From Haloactinomyces albus (GTDB lineage Bacteria > Actinomycetota > Actinomycetes > Mycobacteriales > Pseudonocardiaceae): DNA of 64,000 nucleotides. Numbering within the stretch: the stretch's first letter is position 1; the number at the start of each line of letters is the position of its first letter. Below the pieces are notes generated by a model that ran no database searches, had not been told where the DNA came from, and saw only the letters and a program-made list of their open reading frames with translations. Both the position numbers and the translations under genes were made by a program. The stretch spans positions 4,340,001 through 4,404,000 of the forward strand of contig NZ_JAVDXW010000001.1 of NCBI RefSeq assembly GCF_031458135.1, in the 5' to 3' direction. Shown one piece after another: positions 50,770-59,779 of the stretch.

Positions 50770-52158
50770 ATGACCCAGGACACCTACGAGGTGCACGATC
50801 CGGCCACTCTCGAGGTGGTCGGTCGAGCACCTGTCCATGGTGAGCAGGATGTGCGGGAGGCCATCGCCGCGGCGCAGGGAGCTGCCCGCGCATGGGCCGC
50901 GGATCGGGAGGCCCGCCGAGACGCTCTCCGTGAGTGTGCCGCGCTCGTCCGGGAGAACGAGACCGAGCTCGGGCGCCTGATGTCCCGGGAACAGGGAAAG
51001 GTACTTGCCGAAGCCGTGGCGGAGTTCCGGGTCGGGGCCGGACTCATGGACTACTTCGCGGATCTGGCCTGGGACGAGGTGGAAAAGCTTCCCGATCGTG
51101 CCGACCGGGCGCTGGAGGTTCATTACCGTCCGGTCGGTGTCGTCGGCGCCATCATCCCGTGGAACTTTCCGATCTCCCTGCTGTGCGTCAAGCTGGCCCC
51201 CGCGCTCACGGCCGGCTGCACTGTCATCGCGAAACCGTCTCCGTCGACACCGCTGTCCACCATCGCGCTGATCGACCTCATGAACCGGGTGCTGCCCGCG
51301 GGAGTGTTGCAGTACCGGACAGGACCCGGGCGCGAGGTCAATGTCGCCCTGAGCGCGCTTCCCGGTGTCCGCAAGATCTCGTTCACCGGGTCCACGGAAG
51401 TCGGCACCTCGATCGCTGCCCAGGCGGCCGCCACCGTCAAGCGGGTCACTCTGGAATTGGGCGGCAACGACCCGGCCCTGGTGCTCGACGATGCCGATAT
51501 CGGTACCGTCGCCCACGGCATTGCCGCCTCTGCGTTCCGCAACGCCGGGCAGGTCTGCATGGCCGTCAAGCAGGTCTTCGTTCCCCGGCACAGGCAGTCC
51601 GAGCTGGTCGAAGCGCTCTCCGAGGCCGTCTCGCAGCATGTGCTCGGCCACGGTGTCGAGTTCGGCACCACGATGGGTCCGTTGCACAACGAGGCACAGC
51701 GCAACCTCGTTCAGGGGCTCGTCGATCAGGCTGTCGCGGCGGGGGCGCGCATCGCCGCGGGCGGAGGCCGGGGATGCGAATTACCGGGCCACTTCATGGA
51801 ACCCACGGTCGTCGCCGACGCCCGGATCGGTATGGATCTCGTCGACCGGGAACAGTTCGGCAATGCGCTGCCGATCGTCGCCTACGACTCTCTCGAGGAC
51901 ACGATCGACGGTCTCAACGTCCAGGAATTCGGGCTCGGTGCCTCCGTCTGGTCCGCCGACCTGGAGCGGGCGCACACAGTGGCGGCGAGCATCGAAGCAG
52001 GCACTGTCTGGATCAACCAGCACACCCAGGTGGAGCCCGATGCTCCCTTCGGTGGCTGGAAGTCTTCCGGCCTCGGTCGCGAACGTGGCCGCTGGGGGCT
52101 GGAGGAATACCTCGAATTGCGCACCGTCAACACTCGCCCACACATCCGAAACGCCTAG
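50770..52158 (+). CDS. NAD(P)-dependent aldehyde dehydrogenase
   Basis: A 462-residue ALDH related to succinate-semialdehyde and aromatic aldehyde dehydrogenases. GVVGAIIPWNFPISL binds the cofactor, Glu in LELGGND (about residue 228) is the general base and Cys in GQVCMAV (about 263) the nucleophile. PFGGWKSSGLGRE closes the protein. It starts close behind GAAGGGGGATGG. It precedes the MBL hydrolase by 42 bp on the same strand, so both probably act on the product of the P450 system encoded at 56 kb. Confidence 0.9.
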   Translation: MTQDTYEVHDPATLEVVGRAPVHGEQDVREAIAAAQGAARAWAADREARRDALRECAALVRENETELGRLMSREQGKVLAEAVAEFRVGAGLMDYFADLAWDEVEKLPDRADRALEVHYRPVGVVGAIIPWNFPISLLCVKLAPALTAGCTVIAKPSPSTPLSTIALIDLMNRVLPAGVLQYRTGPGREVNVALSALPGVRKISFTGSTEVGTSIAAQAAATVKRVTLELGGNDPALVLDDADIGTVAHGIAASAFRNAGQVCMAVKQVFVPRHRQSELVEALSEAVSQHVLGHGVEFGTTMGPLHNEAQRNLVQGLVDQAVAAGARIAAGGGRGCELPGHFMEPTVVADARIGMDLVDREQFGNALPIVAYDSLEDTIDGLNVQEFGLGASVWSADLERAHTVAASIEAGTVWINQHTQVEPDAPFGGWKSSGLGRERGRWGLEEYLELRTVNTRPHIRNA

Positions 52159-52200
52159 ACCCGCCTGCTTGTGCGCCATCGTTGACTCGAGAGGACGGAA

Positions 52201-53163
52201 TTGTTGACCGGACACACCGCCACCCGTGGTGGCATGGAACTGATCACGCTGGGAGTTGCCGCCGGTCCTGCCATTCGTGGCCGGGAGAACGGGATCAGCA
52301 GCGCCGTCGTCGTCGACGACGTTTTCTACATCGTCGATTTCGGCCTGGGATGCACCCGCGCCGCTTACGAGGCGAGCCTCGAAGGTAGGCAGTTCCGTGC
52401 GGGCTTCATCACGCACCTGCACTCGGACCACATCACGGAGCTTCCCGGATTCCTGCTGTGGAATTGGGGGGAACCGGTGAACGGTTTCACCGAGAGGGTC
52501 CGCATCCTCGGCCCCGGCCAGGACCCGGACGATGTCGCGGCCGGGCGGAAACTGGCGGGAACCGCCGGGCTGGTCTCCGCCACCTTCGAGGCATTCTCCT
52601 ACGACACCGCTATCCGGGTGACCGATGAGGCCCGCCCGCCGCTGGAGGAGATCGTCCACGTCACCGAGCTCGACGAGCCTGCCAAGGGCTCTGCGGCCGC
52701 GGGTGAACCGTTCGACGTCTACGAGGACGACAGGATCACGGTATCGGCGATCCTGGTTGACCATCCCCCGGTGTATCCCGCATTGGCCTACCGGGTCACC
52801 TCCGACTACGGCTCCATCACCTTCTCCGGCGATACGGCCGAATGCGGCAATCTGGTGAAGCTCGCGCGCGGCACCGATGTCCTGGTTCACGAGGCGGTGA
52901 ACTTGGACTTCTACCGAGGTAAGGGATTCGATCCCACCTTCATCGCACACCAGGCCTGCTCGCACACCACACCTGCGGGAGCGGGACGGGTTGCTGCGGC
53001 TGCGGGAGCGGGACGTCTCGTCCTGTCCCACCTGGCAGGTGCCGCGGAGGCGGACTACTGGTCCTCCCGGGCACGCACGGAGTTCGACGGGCCCGTCGAC
53101 GTCGCCTCGAGCGGGGCACGGTTCACGCTCTCCCGGCAGGCCGTCCCCGCCGTGCCGGAATGA
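52201..53163 (+). CDS. MBL-fold metallo-hydrolase
   Basis: A 320-residue metallo-beta-lactamase-fold hydrolase. THLHSDH is the H-x-H-x-D-H metal motif, SGDTAECGN supplies the bridging Asp and LSHL the last His. The layout resembles arylsulfatase/ribonuclease Z-type members. A TTG at 52201 follows GAGAGGA, and a later in-frame ATG (MELITLG) is also possible. It converges with the IclR gene, six bases apart. Substrate could be an ester, lactone or sulfate of the pathway. Confidence 0.82.
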   Translation: MLTGHTATRGGMELITLGVAAGPAIRGRENGISSAVVVDDVFYIVDFGLGCTRAAYEASLEGRQFRAGFITHLHSDHITELPGFLLWNWGEPVNGFTERVRILGPGQDPDDVAAGRKLAGTAGLVSATFEAFSYDTAIRVTDEARPPLEEIVHVTELDEPAKGSAAAGEPFDVYEDDRITVSAILVDHPPVYPALAYRVTSDYGSITFSGDTAECGNLVKLARGTDVLVHEAVNLDFYRGKGFDPTFIAHQACSHTTPAGAGRVAAAAGAGRLVLSHLAGAAEADYWSSRARTEFDGPVDVASSGARFTLSRQAVPAVPE

Positions 53164-53169
53164 CGGCTC

Positions 53170-53994
53170 TCAGCGGCCGGTCTCCGTTCGCTCGTGGTCG
53201 AAACCGGAAGCGAACCGCACTTGCCGAGCAATACCCCGCGCGGCGGTCTGCAGGACGGGCACGATGGCGTTCGGTTTGGGTTGGGCGTCCACGATCACAA
53301 CGCCGAGTGCTGCGATGACGTGCCCGTCGGTGCTGGTGACCGGCACCGCGACCCCGCTTGTTCTCTCGGCGGATTCTTCGGCCGTCGTCGCGAAACCGGA
53401 CTCCCGTACCTGTGCGAGTTCTCGGAGAACCTGCGCGCGGTCGGTGACCGTGCGGGAAGTGAACCGTTCCGGGTTTTCCAGAGCACGAACGATCGTCTGT
53501 TGCGGTGCATGGGTGAGCAGGACCTTGCCCGCGGCACTGGCGTGCAAGCCCATCCGGTCGCCTACGCGGTGGACTGCCGGGCCCGGGCGGGTTCCGGAGA
53601 TTCGCTCCAGCAGCAGGGCCTTGGTCCCGTCGAGCACGAACAGATTGACGACGTGGTGGGTGAGGAACAGGACGTCGTGCATGAACGGAGCTGCGACCTC
53701 CGCCAGGTCCTGACGCACCGGTGACAGCCGTCCCAGGGACCACAGCTTGTGCCCGATCCGGTACCGCCCGTCGATCCGCACCAGCGCTCCCCAGGTCACC
53801 AGCTCCTTGATCAGCCGGTGGCAGGTGGCGAACGGAAGCCCCGAACGGCGGGCGATGTCGCTGAGCGAGAGAGCGTAGTGCTCGGTATCGAAAGCCTCGA
53901 GGACGCTCAGGACACGAGCAGCGACGGACTTCGGGTGTGCCCCGGTGCCGTCCGCGTCGGAGCGGGCGAGACCGGGGCTTGTCTCGCCGGTCAT
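53170..53994 (-). CDS. IclR-family transcriptional regulator
   Basis: About 274 residues. The N-terminal winged helix includes LSLSDIARRSGLPFATCHRLI, and the C-terminal GAF-like ligand domain includes LHASAAGKVLLTHAP and GFATTAEESAERTSGVAVPV, the IclR signature. The ATG at 53994 follows AGGA, and an in-frame TTG at 54030 would add 12 residues. IclR proteins in aromatic catabolic clusters act as repressors or activators responding to a pathway acid. The TTTCCA-N5-TGGAAA repeat is a candidate site. Confidence 0.85.
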   Translation of the reverse strand: MTGETSPGLARSDADGTGAHPKSVAARVLSVLEAFDTEHYALSLSDIARRSGLPFATCHRLIKELVTWGALVRIDGRYRIGHKLWSLGRLSPVRQDLAEVAAPFMHDVLFLTHHVVNLFVLDGTKALLLERISGTRPGPAVHRVGDRMGLHASAAGKVLLTHAPQQTIVRALENPERFTSRTVTDRAQVLRELAQVRESGFATTAEESAERTSGVAVPVTSTDGHVIAALGVVIVDAQPKPNAIVPVLQTAARGIARQVRFASGFDHERTETGR

Positions 53995-54114
53995 GAATCC
54001 TGCACCCGTACCATGCGACAAGTATGACAACCGAGCCGGGAAATCCTGCGACGTCGATGCCGTGAATCACAGGTGACCAGGTTCCCGGGTGGGACCACGA
54101 GCACGGTAACGGGA

Positions 54115-55476
54115 TCAGCCTGCGTCGAGACCCAGCCGGGCCCGGTCTCGCTGCTGGTTGATGAACAGCATCGACAGCACCCCCACGGCCAGCAGAAGCA
54201 GAGCCGTGATCAGGAAGGCGTTGGCGAAGCCCTGCGCCTCGGTCACGGCCGAGCCGATCAGGAACCCGGCGACCGCGGGAGCGAACAGGCCGCCGCTGGT
54301 GAACAGGGCGTTGGTCACCTGCAGCAGCGCACCGCGCTGCGCGATCGAGGTCATCTCGGCCGCCACCAGGTAGGTCGCGGCGAACAGCGCCGGGGCCGTG
54401 CCGAACCCGAGGGCGAAGGCGATGGTGCGCAGGGTCTCGTTCGTCACGAGCACACCGAGCAGCAAGAACGCGCCGGCGAACACGGTGGCCGAGGACAGGA
54501 CGATTCCCCGGGAGATGCGTGTCCGCACCCCTCGTTTGTCGAGGTACTGGGTGATCCAGCTCAGCCCCACGGTGGCGATCGTCCCCCAAATGGCCGGTAG
54601 CGCGATCACGGAACCGGCTTGCTGCGTGCTGTAGCCCATCACTTCCTCGTAGTAGGCGGGCAGCCACGACGTAGCGATGGCGAAGGTCCAGTAACCCATG
54701 AACGAGCACAACATGGCCAACACCCAGGAGGGAGTGAGGATGGAGCGAAGGTAGGGCACCTTCCGATCCACGGCAGCGGCCGGAACCTCTGCAGGCGGTG
54801 CCGTGCCCTCGATGTCGTGCTCGACCTGCATCGAGGTGTAGGGGCCTTCTTTGGCCAGCACCAGCCAGAACCCGGCCCACACGACTCCGATCAGCGCGAG
54901 GAAGATGAAGGTCGCCTGCCAGCCGAACTCCGCGGCCACCCAGGCCAGGACGGGGGCGAACACGACGATGCCCAGTGTCACCCCGGAGGCACCGACCGCC
55001 GCCGGGGTCGCAGACCTGTGGCGGGGAAACCACTTGTAGATGGAATGCATCAGGATGGGCGCCAGCGGGCCTTCGCCTGCCCCCAGCAGGATGCGGCTGA
55101 ACCACAGGGCAGGCAGCGAGGCGAAAACGAAGATCGGTACCTGGGCCACCGACCAGATCAGGCACAGGGCCAGCAGAATCCACTTGGAGCTGACCCGGTT
55201 CGCGATCGGGGCGGCCACGAACTGGGCGACGCCGAAGAGCAGGAAGACCGCACTACTGACCAGTCCGAACTGCTCGGGTGTGATCTGCAGATCCCGCATC
55301 AGGGGAGCGGCGACGATGCCGAGAATGGCTTTGTCGGCCCAGTTGATCATCATCAGGAACAGCAGCATGATCGCCATCAGCCACCCGTAGGCATTGCGCT
55401 TCTTGGGTGCCCAATAGCGGGGATTCGCCCGGTCCGGTACCGGTGGTGCCGGTGCGGCGGAGAGCTGTTTCGTCAC
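54115..55476 (-). CDS. MFS transporter, anion:cation symporter type
   Basis: A 453-residue membrane protein with 12 predicted helices. The first begins YGWLMAIMLLFLMMINWADKAILG, the WADKA being the usual DgoT/4-hydroxybenzoate-like opening. The conserved MFS loop is present as ANRVSSKWI, and a motif GAGEGPLAPILMHSIYKWFPRHR follows. GGAGGA lies 4 bases before the GTG start. It probably imports an organic acid used by the P450 and aldehyde dehydrogenase set. It follows the P450 on the same strand after a 189-bp gap in which I see no gene. Confidence 0.88.
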   Translation of the reverse strand: MTKQLSAAPAPPVPDRANPRYWAPKKRNAYGWLMAIMLLFLMMINWADKAILGIVAAPLMRDLQITPEQFGLVSSAVFLLFGVAQFVAAPIANRVSSKWILLALCLIWSVAQVPIFVFASLPALWFSRILLGAGEGPLAPILMHSIYKWFPRHRSATPAAVGASGVTLGIVVFAPVLAWVAAEFGWQATFIFLALIGVVWAGFWLVLAKEGPYTSMQVEHDIEGTAPPAEVPAAAVDRKVPYLRSILTPSWVLAMLCSFMGYWTFAIATSWLPAYYEEVMGYSTQQAGSVIALPAIWGTIATVGLSWITQYLDKRGVRTRISRGIVLSSATVFAGAFLLLGVLVTNETLRTIAFALGFGTAPALFAATYLVAAEMTSIAQRGALLQVTNALFTSGGLFAPAVAGFLIGSAVTEAQGFANAFLITALLLLAVGVLSMLFINQQRDRARLGLDAG

Positions 55477-55665
55477 TGAATCCTCCAGAGCGAGGAACGA
55501 GCCGGGGCGTGAACTGCCACGGTGGTGGGGAAAGGGCCGGAATCGGTGGGCGACCGAAGGCGTGCGAAGGCTCAGTGGACCCGGCCTGCCGGGTGTGCGG
55601 CGCGCTCGGGTGAAGGCGAGCGCGCCGGATTGACGTACCGCGGTGCGGAAGCGAGGAAGCTCCGG

Positions 55666-56871
55666 TCAGGAGCGGGGTACGACCTTGACCGGGATGGACT
55701 CGAATCCCCGAAGCGAGTTGTGCACGATCGGCACCGGTTCACCCGCGGGTTCGATCCGCTCCACACGTGTTGCCAGCGCCTTCAGCACCAACTCCATCTC
55801 GAGGCGGGCGATGGGCTGCCCGACGCACTGGTGCAGCCCCATCCCGAACGCGACGTGCCCGGAGGCTCGGCGCTCGATGTCGTAGTCATCGGCGTTGTCG
55901 TGCCACTGACGCGGATCGCGGTTGGCGGCACCGGTGAGCAGGAGGATCTTCGAGTTCGCCGGGATGTCGACACCGCCGAGTGTGCCGGCCGCCGTGGTGG
56001 TCCGGTGGAACTTCTGGAAGGGGGATTCCAGGCGGAGGGCCTCGTCGACGGCGAACTTGGCCAGTGCCGGGTTGTCGCGCAGCGTCGCCCACGCCTGCGG
56101 AGACTGCGAGAGGCATTTGAGTGTGTTGCCGATACCGAAGACCGTCGTGTCCACGCCGGCGGACAGCAGGGCCCGGACGAGCAACGTGGCCTGCTCGGGA
56201 GTGAGCATCCCGTCGTGAACTCGGTCCCAGATGCGAGCCCCGAAGCCGGTGCTGTCGAGGTTTTCCCGGGCGCAGTTCTGCATGATCGCCGCGCTGTGCT
56301 CGTCGGCGTTGGCGAAAGCTCGATCGAGGATCTCGTTTTTCGGGCCGAAGGCATTGAACACCATGTTCCCGTAGGGCAGGAGGTGCTCGCGGCCGTCTTC
56401 CGGAATCCCCACGGCGTCGGGAAAGACCCGCAGCGGGTACTTCTCGGCCAGGTCCTTGACGACGTCGAACTCCCCACGGGTCACGAGTTCGTCGGCGAGC
56501 TCCTCGGCCGGGGGCGTGAACGGTTCCCGCAGGGCCCGCACCGTGGAGGGATTGATGACCCCGGTGAGAGCACGTCGCATGACGGTATGGGTGGGCGGGT
56601 CCGACTCGAGGATGCTCGGCGGGCGCCACCCCTCGTCCTCGCGGATGTCGTGGGGCCCGAGCCCGCCGGAGGAGCAGTAGGTCTCGAAGTCGGTGAGGAC
56701 CTCGTAGACCTCCTCGAATCCCGCGACGGCGTAGACGCCGTACTTCTCCAGCCAGGTCACGGGCCCGTTCTCCCGGAGCCGCGTCAGCATCGGATACGGG
56801 TCCGTGATGTTGGCGACCGAGAACGGGTCATCCGGTAGCGAGGTGACGTCCGCAGTGGGGGAGGGGGTCAT
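55666..56871 (-). CDS. Cytochrome P450, CYP199-like
   Basis: A 401-residue bacterial P450. The I-helix motif is SAGVDTTVFG, ExxR is in DEALRLE, and the heme loop FGMGLHQCVGQPIARLE carries Cys 349. LESDPPTHTVMRRAL is also typical. Similarity to the CYP199 type, which demethylates or hydroxylates para-substituted benzoates, is suggested by FGMGLHQCVGQ and the TDPYPMLTRLRENGP opening, but this is not proof. The ATG at 56871 behind AAGGAG is chosen over an upstream in-frame start. The reductase partner gene lies 29 bp upstream on the same strand. Confidence 0.88.
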   Translation of the reverse strand: MTPSPTADVTSLPDDPFSVANITDPYPMLTRLRENGPVTWLEKYGVYAVAGFEEVYEVLTDFETYCSSGGLGPHDIREDEGWRPPSILESDPPTHTVMRRALTGVINPSTVRALREPFTPPAEELADELVTRGEFDVVKDLAEKYPLRVFPDAVGIPEDGREHLLPYGNMVFNAFGPKNEILDRAFANADEHSAAIMQNCARENLDSTGFGARIWDRVHDGMLTPEQATLLVRALLSAGVDTTVFGIGNTLKCLSQSPQAWATLRDNPALAKFAVDEALRLESPFQKFHRTTTAAGTLGGVDIPANSKILLLTGAANRDPRQWHDNADDYDIERRASGHVAFGMGLHQCVGQPIARLEMELVLKALATRVERIEPAGEPVPIVHNSLRGFESIPVKVVPRS

Positions 56872-56900
56872 GTGAACAGACTCCTTGTGCTCTCGATCCG

Positions 56901-57866
56901 TCAGAGGTCCAGGGCGAGTCGCCGGCATCCCGCGGCGGCACGGGAGACGCAGATCATCATCATGTCGCCGCTGTCGCGGTCCTGTTGAGGAAGGACAGCG
57001 TCACGGTGCTCCGGGTCCCCGGACACGACGGTGGTCTCGCAGGTGCCGCACAGACCGTGCCTGCAGGAGGACAGGACCCGGACGCCGACATCCTCCACCG
57101 CCTCGAGGATCGTGCGGTCGGTGGGGACCCGGACGGTTTTTCCGCTGCGGACCAGATCGACGTCGAACGGTTCCGCCGCGGATGCCGTTCCCAGCGCGGT
57201 CGCCGCGAACTTCTCCGTGTGCAGTGCTCCCGGGGGCCACCCCATGCACAGGTCCTCGACCGTGCGCAGCATGCCGGTCGGGCCGCACGCGTAGACGAGC
57301 ATGTGCGCCCGGGGCAGCCCCAGGATGGCCTGCAGGTCCATCCGCCCCGATTCGTCCTCCGGCACGAGTCGCACCCGATCGCCGTACTCGTCGCGCAACC
57401 GGTCGCCGAAAGCCATGCTGTCCCGGGAGCGACCGCCGTAGACCAACTGCCATTCCTTGCCTGCCGCGTGCGCCCATTCGATCATCGGGATGATCGGGGT
57501 GATGCCGATGCCGCCTGCCAGGAAGAGGTACTTCCGGGAATCCTTGATCGGGAAGTTGTTGCGCGGTTCGGAGATCGGCACGGTATCGCGGGGGCGGATG
57601 TTCTCGTGCACCCATCTGGACCCGCCGCGGGAGTCGGGAACGTTCAACACGGCGATGCGCAGATGAGAGAGATCGGTGGGTGACGAACACAGCGAGTACT
57701 GGCGGACGTGCTCCTCGCCCAGGTGGAGATCCACGTGGGATCCGGGTTCCCAGGCGGGGAACGGCGACCCATCCGGGTTTACCAGGACCAGTGATACGAC
57801 GTCCTCGGCAACACGCTCCACACGATCCACGACGACTTCGCGAGTGCGTGCCCTCAGTACGCTCAT
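56901..57866 (-). CDS. PDR/VanB-type ferredoxin reductase, partner of the P450
   Basis: A 321-residue phthalate-dioxygenase-reductase-type protein. RQYSLCSSP binds FMN, GGIGITPIIPMIEW binds NADH and a C-terminal 2Fe-2S domain has Cys in CRHGLCGTC and MMICVSR. It passes electrons from NADH to the P450 encoded 29 bp downstream. The reductase half of the CYP116-type fusion at 43-45 kb is closely similar. An ATG is found at 57866. It is a split version of a class VII system. Confidence 0.9.
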   Translation of the reverse strand: MSVLRARTREVVVDRVERVAEDVVSLVLVNPDGSPFPAWEPGSHVDLHLGEEHVRQYSLCSSPTDLSHLRIAVLNVPDSRGGSRWVHENIRPRDTVPISEPRNNFPIKDSRKYLFLAGGIGITPIIPMIEWAHAAGKEWQLVYGGRSRDSMAFGDRLRDEYGDRVRLVPEDESGRMDLQAILGLPRAHMLVYACGPTGMLRTVEDLCMGWPPGALHTEKFAATALGTASAAEPFDVDLVRSGKTVRVPTDRTILEAVEDVGVRVLSSCRHGLCGTCETTVVSGDPEHRDAVLPQQDRDSGDMMMICVSRAAAGCRRLALDL

Positions 57867-57905
57867 GTGACGTGCGCTCCCTTACGTGATCTTCCCCGGT
57901 CAAGT

Positions 57906-57921
57906 GACGTTGTATTACGTC
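57906..57921. promoter_or_regulatory. Inverted repeat GACGT-N6-ACGTC
   Basis: Five-base arms around TGTATT lie 40 bases upstream of the reductase start, in the region likely to hold the promoter of the P450 operon. The 190-bp gap holds no gene. Confidence 0.4.
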
Positions 57922-58057
57922 GGTCACGGCATACTATGGAGTGTTCCTCCCCACGCATCGCCCGTTTTCCACACAGTGAAAAGCCCGGCAGTACTCGCGA
58001 GCGCATGGAGCGGACCGTTGTCGGCCGAGCTGCGGGAAGGCTGCGTACGGGCTGCTG

Positions 58058-58561
58058 TCATCGTCGCGGCGGCAGTCGGTGCAGAACGACCTCGCCGAGG
58101 TGGCCGCCGGAGATTTCGGCTGTCATGTAGGTGCAGTACGGCTGCCGTCGGCGATCGGTGGGTGAACCGGGGTTGAGCAGGCGCAGGCCACCCGGCGTGA
58201 CGGTGTCCCAGAGGATGTGGCTGTGCCCGAACACGAGCACGTCGGTGTCCGGAAACCATCGCCGACAACGGTTCTCCCGCCCGTTGGCCGTTCCGGTCTC
58301 GTGGATCACCGACAGCCGGAGTCCCTCGAGTTCGGCCCGCGCGATCTCGGGAAGTCGTTCGCGCAGCGGCGGCCCGTCGTTGTTGCCGACGACACCGATG
58401 AGCCGGGCGCTGTGGGCCTGGAGCTGATCGAGCAGCTCGACGTCCACCCAGTCCCCGGCGTGGACGACGACATCGGCGGACCCCGCCGCGCGCCACACCT
58501 CGTCCGGCAACGCCTTGGCGCGTTTCGGCAGGTGCGTGTCGGCGAGCAGCAGCAACCGCAT
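58058..58561 (-). CDS. Metallophosphoesterase (YfcE/MJ0936-type phosphodiesterase)
   Basis: A 167-residue calcineurin-like enzyme with all motifs: LADTHL (D-x-H), AGDWVD, GNND, HETG and GHSH. Members hydrolyse small phosphodiesters such as 2',3'-cAMP analogues in vitro. The ATG at 58561 directly precedes RLLLLADTH, and the open frame to 58645 runs through the LacI terminator and is not used. The protein is soluble. The gene appears unrelated to its neighbours. Confidence 0.88.
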   Translation of the reverse strand: MRLLLLADTHLPKRAKALPDEVWRAAGSADVVVHAGDWVDVELLDQLQAHSARLIGVVGNNDGPPLRERLPEIARAELEGLRLSVIHETGTANGRENRCRRWFPDTDVLVFGHSHILWDTVTPGGLRLLNPGSPTDRRRQPYCTYMTAEISGGHLGEVVLHRLPPRR

Positions 58562-58578
58562 GCTGCTGATGATGGCTG

Positions 58579-58612
58579 AGAGGCTCCGGCAGTTTCTACT
58601 GCCGGAGCCTCT
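58579..58612 (-). terminator. Terminator of the lacI-family gene
   Basis: AGAGGCTCCGGCAGT and its exact complement form a 15-bp stem with a 4-base loop, beginning right at the stop codon of the leftward LacI gene. Confidence 0.75.
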
Positions 58613-59628
58613 TACTCGGGCGAATGTCGTGAGTTGGTGGTGCAATCGGTAGTTGGTCGGCAGCCGCAGCTGTGCCGGATGACCAAGGCGGCGTCTGGGA
58701 CCGATGGTGGAGTGGTGGTGCCCAGCAGCTGGTCGACGGCGTGTTCTGCCATGGCTTGTAGGGGTTGCCGGGTCACCGTCAAGGCCGGGGCGGTGTAGGC
58801 GCTGTCGGGAGTTCCGTCGAGACTGATCAGCGCGAGGTGGTCGGGAACGGAAAGTCCTCGGGTCCGGGCTCCGGCGAGGATTCCGATGGCCTGTTCGTCG
58901 GTGGCGGTGATCAGGGCACGTGGCATGGCACCGTCGGTGATGCGGCGCTCGGCCGAGGTGGCTGCTGCGGCACGGGAGTAATCGCAGCGCAGGAGTTCGG
59001 CATCGGCGACAGCGGTGTGCCAGTTCTGTCGTCGCAGGCCCACGGGTCCGATGTCGTGGGGACCGGCCAAAAACGCGATTCGCTCGTGCCCGTGCCAGCG
59101 CAGATGCGCCACCGCCTCGTGTACTGCGGTGCGGTTGTCGGCGGCGACCACGGGGGCATGTGCCCTGGTGGGCTGGTTGTGCACGTACACCGCGGGCACA
59201 CCGGCCGCTTCGGCGCCGGCCGCCACGTCGGTGCCCCCGTCCGCGGAGACGATGACGAGTCCGTCGACCTGGGCGGCCAGGAATCGCTCGACGAGATTCC
59301 GCTGGCGTTCTGCGGCGTATCCGGCGTTGCCGATCAGCGTGAGTTTGCCGTGCTCGTCCAGAGCCTGTTCGATGCAGCGGGCCAACGCGGCGAAGTACGG
59401 GTTCGACGCATCGGCCAGCACCAGGCCCACCACGCCGGTTGTGCGAGACCGCAGCGCGCGGGCGACACGGTTGGGTCGGTAGCCCAGTTCGGCCGCCGCG
59501 GCGAGCACCCGCTCGCGGGTCTCAGCCGCTACCGGACGGGGACCGTCGTTGATCACATAGCTGACCACTGCGGTCGAGGTGCCCGCCCTGCGGGCCACGT
59601 CCGCCAGTGTCACCGCCCGGTCTGCCAC
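58612..59628 (-). CDS. LacI-family transcriptional regulator
   Basis: A 338-residue LacI protein. The N-terminal HTH is VTLADVARRAGTSTAVVSYV with the hinge RVARALRSRTT. The type I periplasmic-binding-like core follows (GLVLADASNPYFAALARCIE, LISLDGTPDSAYTAPALT). It is divergent from an adenosine deaminase gene, with a CG-centred palindrome between the two, so it probably represses the deaminase-phosphatase pair and itself in response to a nucleoside or sugar. The C-terminal end is followed by a strong hairpin. Confidence 0.88.
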   Translation of the reverse strand: MADRAVTLADVARRAGTSTAVVSYVINDGPRPVAAETRERVLAAAAELGYRPNRVARALRSRTTGVVGLVLADASNPYFAALARCIEQALDEHGKLTLIGNAGYAAERQRNLVERFLAAQVDGLVIVSADGGTDVAAGAEAAGVPAVYVHNQPTRAHAPVVAADNRTAVHEAVAHLRWHGHERIAFLAGPHDIGPVGLRRQNWHTAVADAELLRCDYSRAAAATSAERRITDGAMPRALITATDEQAIGILAGARTRGLSVPDHLALISLDGTPDSAYTAPALTVTRQPLQAMAEHAVDQLLGTTTPPSVPDAALVIRHSCGCRPTTDCTTNSRHSPE

Positions 59629-59651
59629 AACCCGCCCCTTGCATTTCGGTA

Positions 59652-59665
59652 TCTAATCGTTTAGA
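59652..59665. promoter_or_regulatory. LacI-type operator TCTAAtCGtTTAGA
   Basis: A 14-bp palindrome with a central CG and one mismatched pair lies 23 bases upstream of the LacI start, on the side facing the adenosine deaminase gene. This shape is classic for LacI-family operators. Confidence 0.65.
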
Positions 59666-59779
59666 CATGAAAAGTGTACGCGCTATCTCCGGGACACGTC
59701 ATGGCGATCGGGTCGGTGAACACGAGCGGTCCGCGCCGAGAACGGCTCGGTGGTGGCCCCCGAACAGTGGAAGACGGCG

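Noticed and set aside
50527..51687. A long upstream extension of the leftward SDR at 49.7 kb
   Set aside because: It runs antisense to the aldehyde dehydrogenase, and the SDR fold begins at the GTG at 50526.
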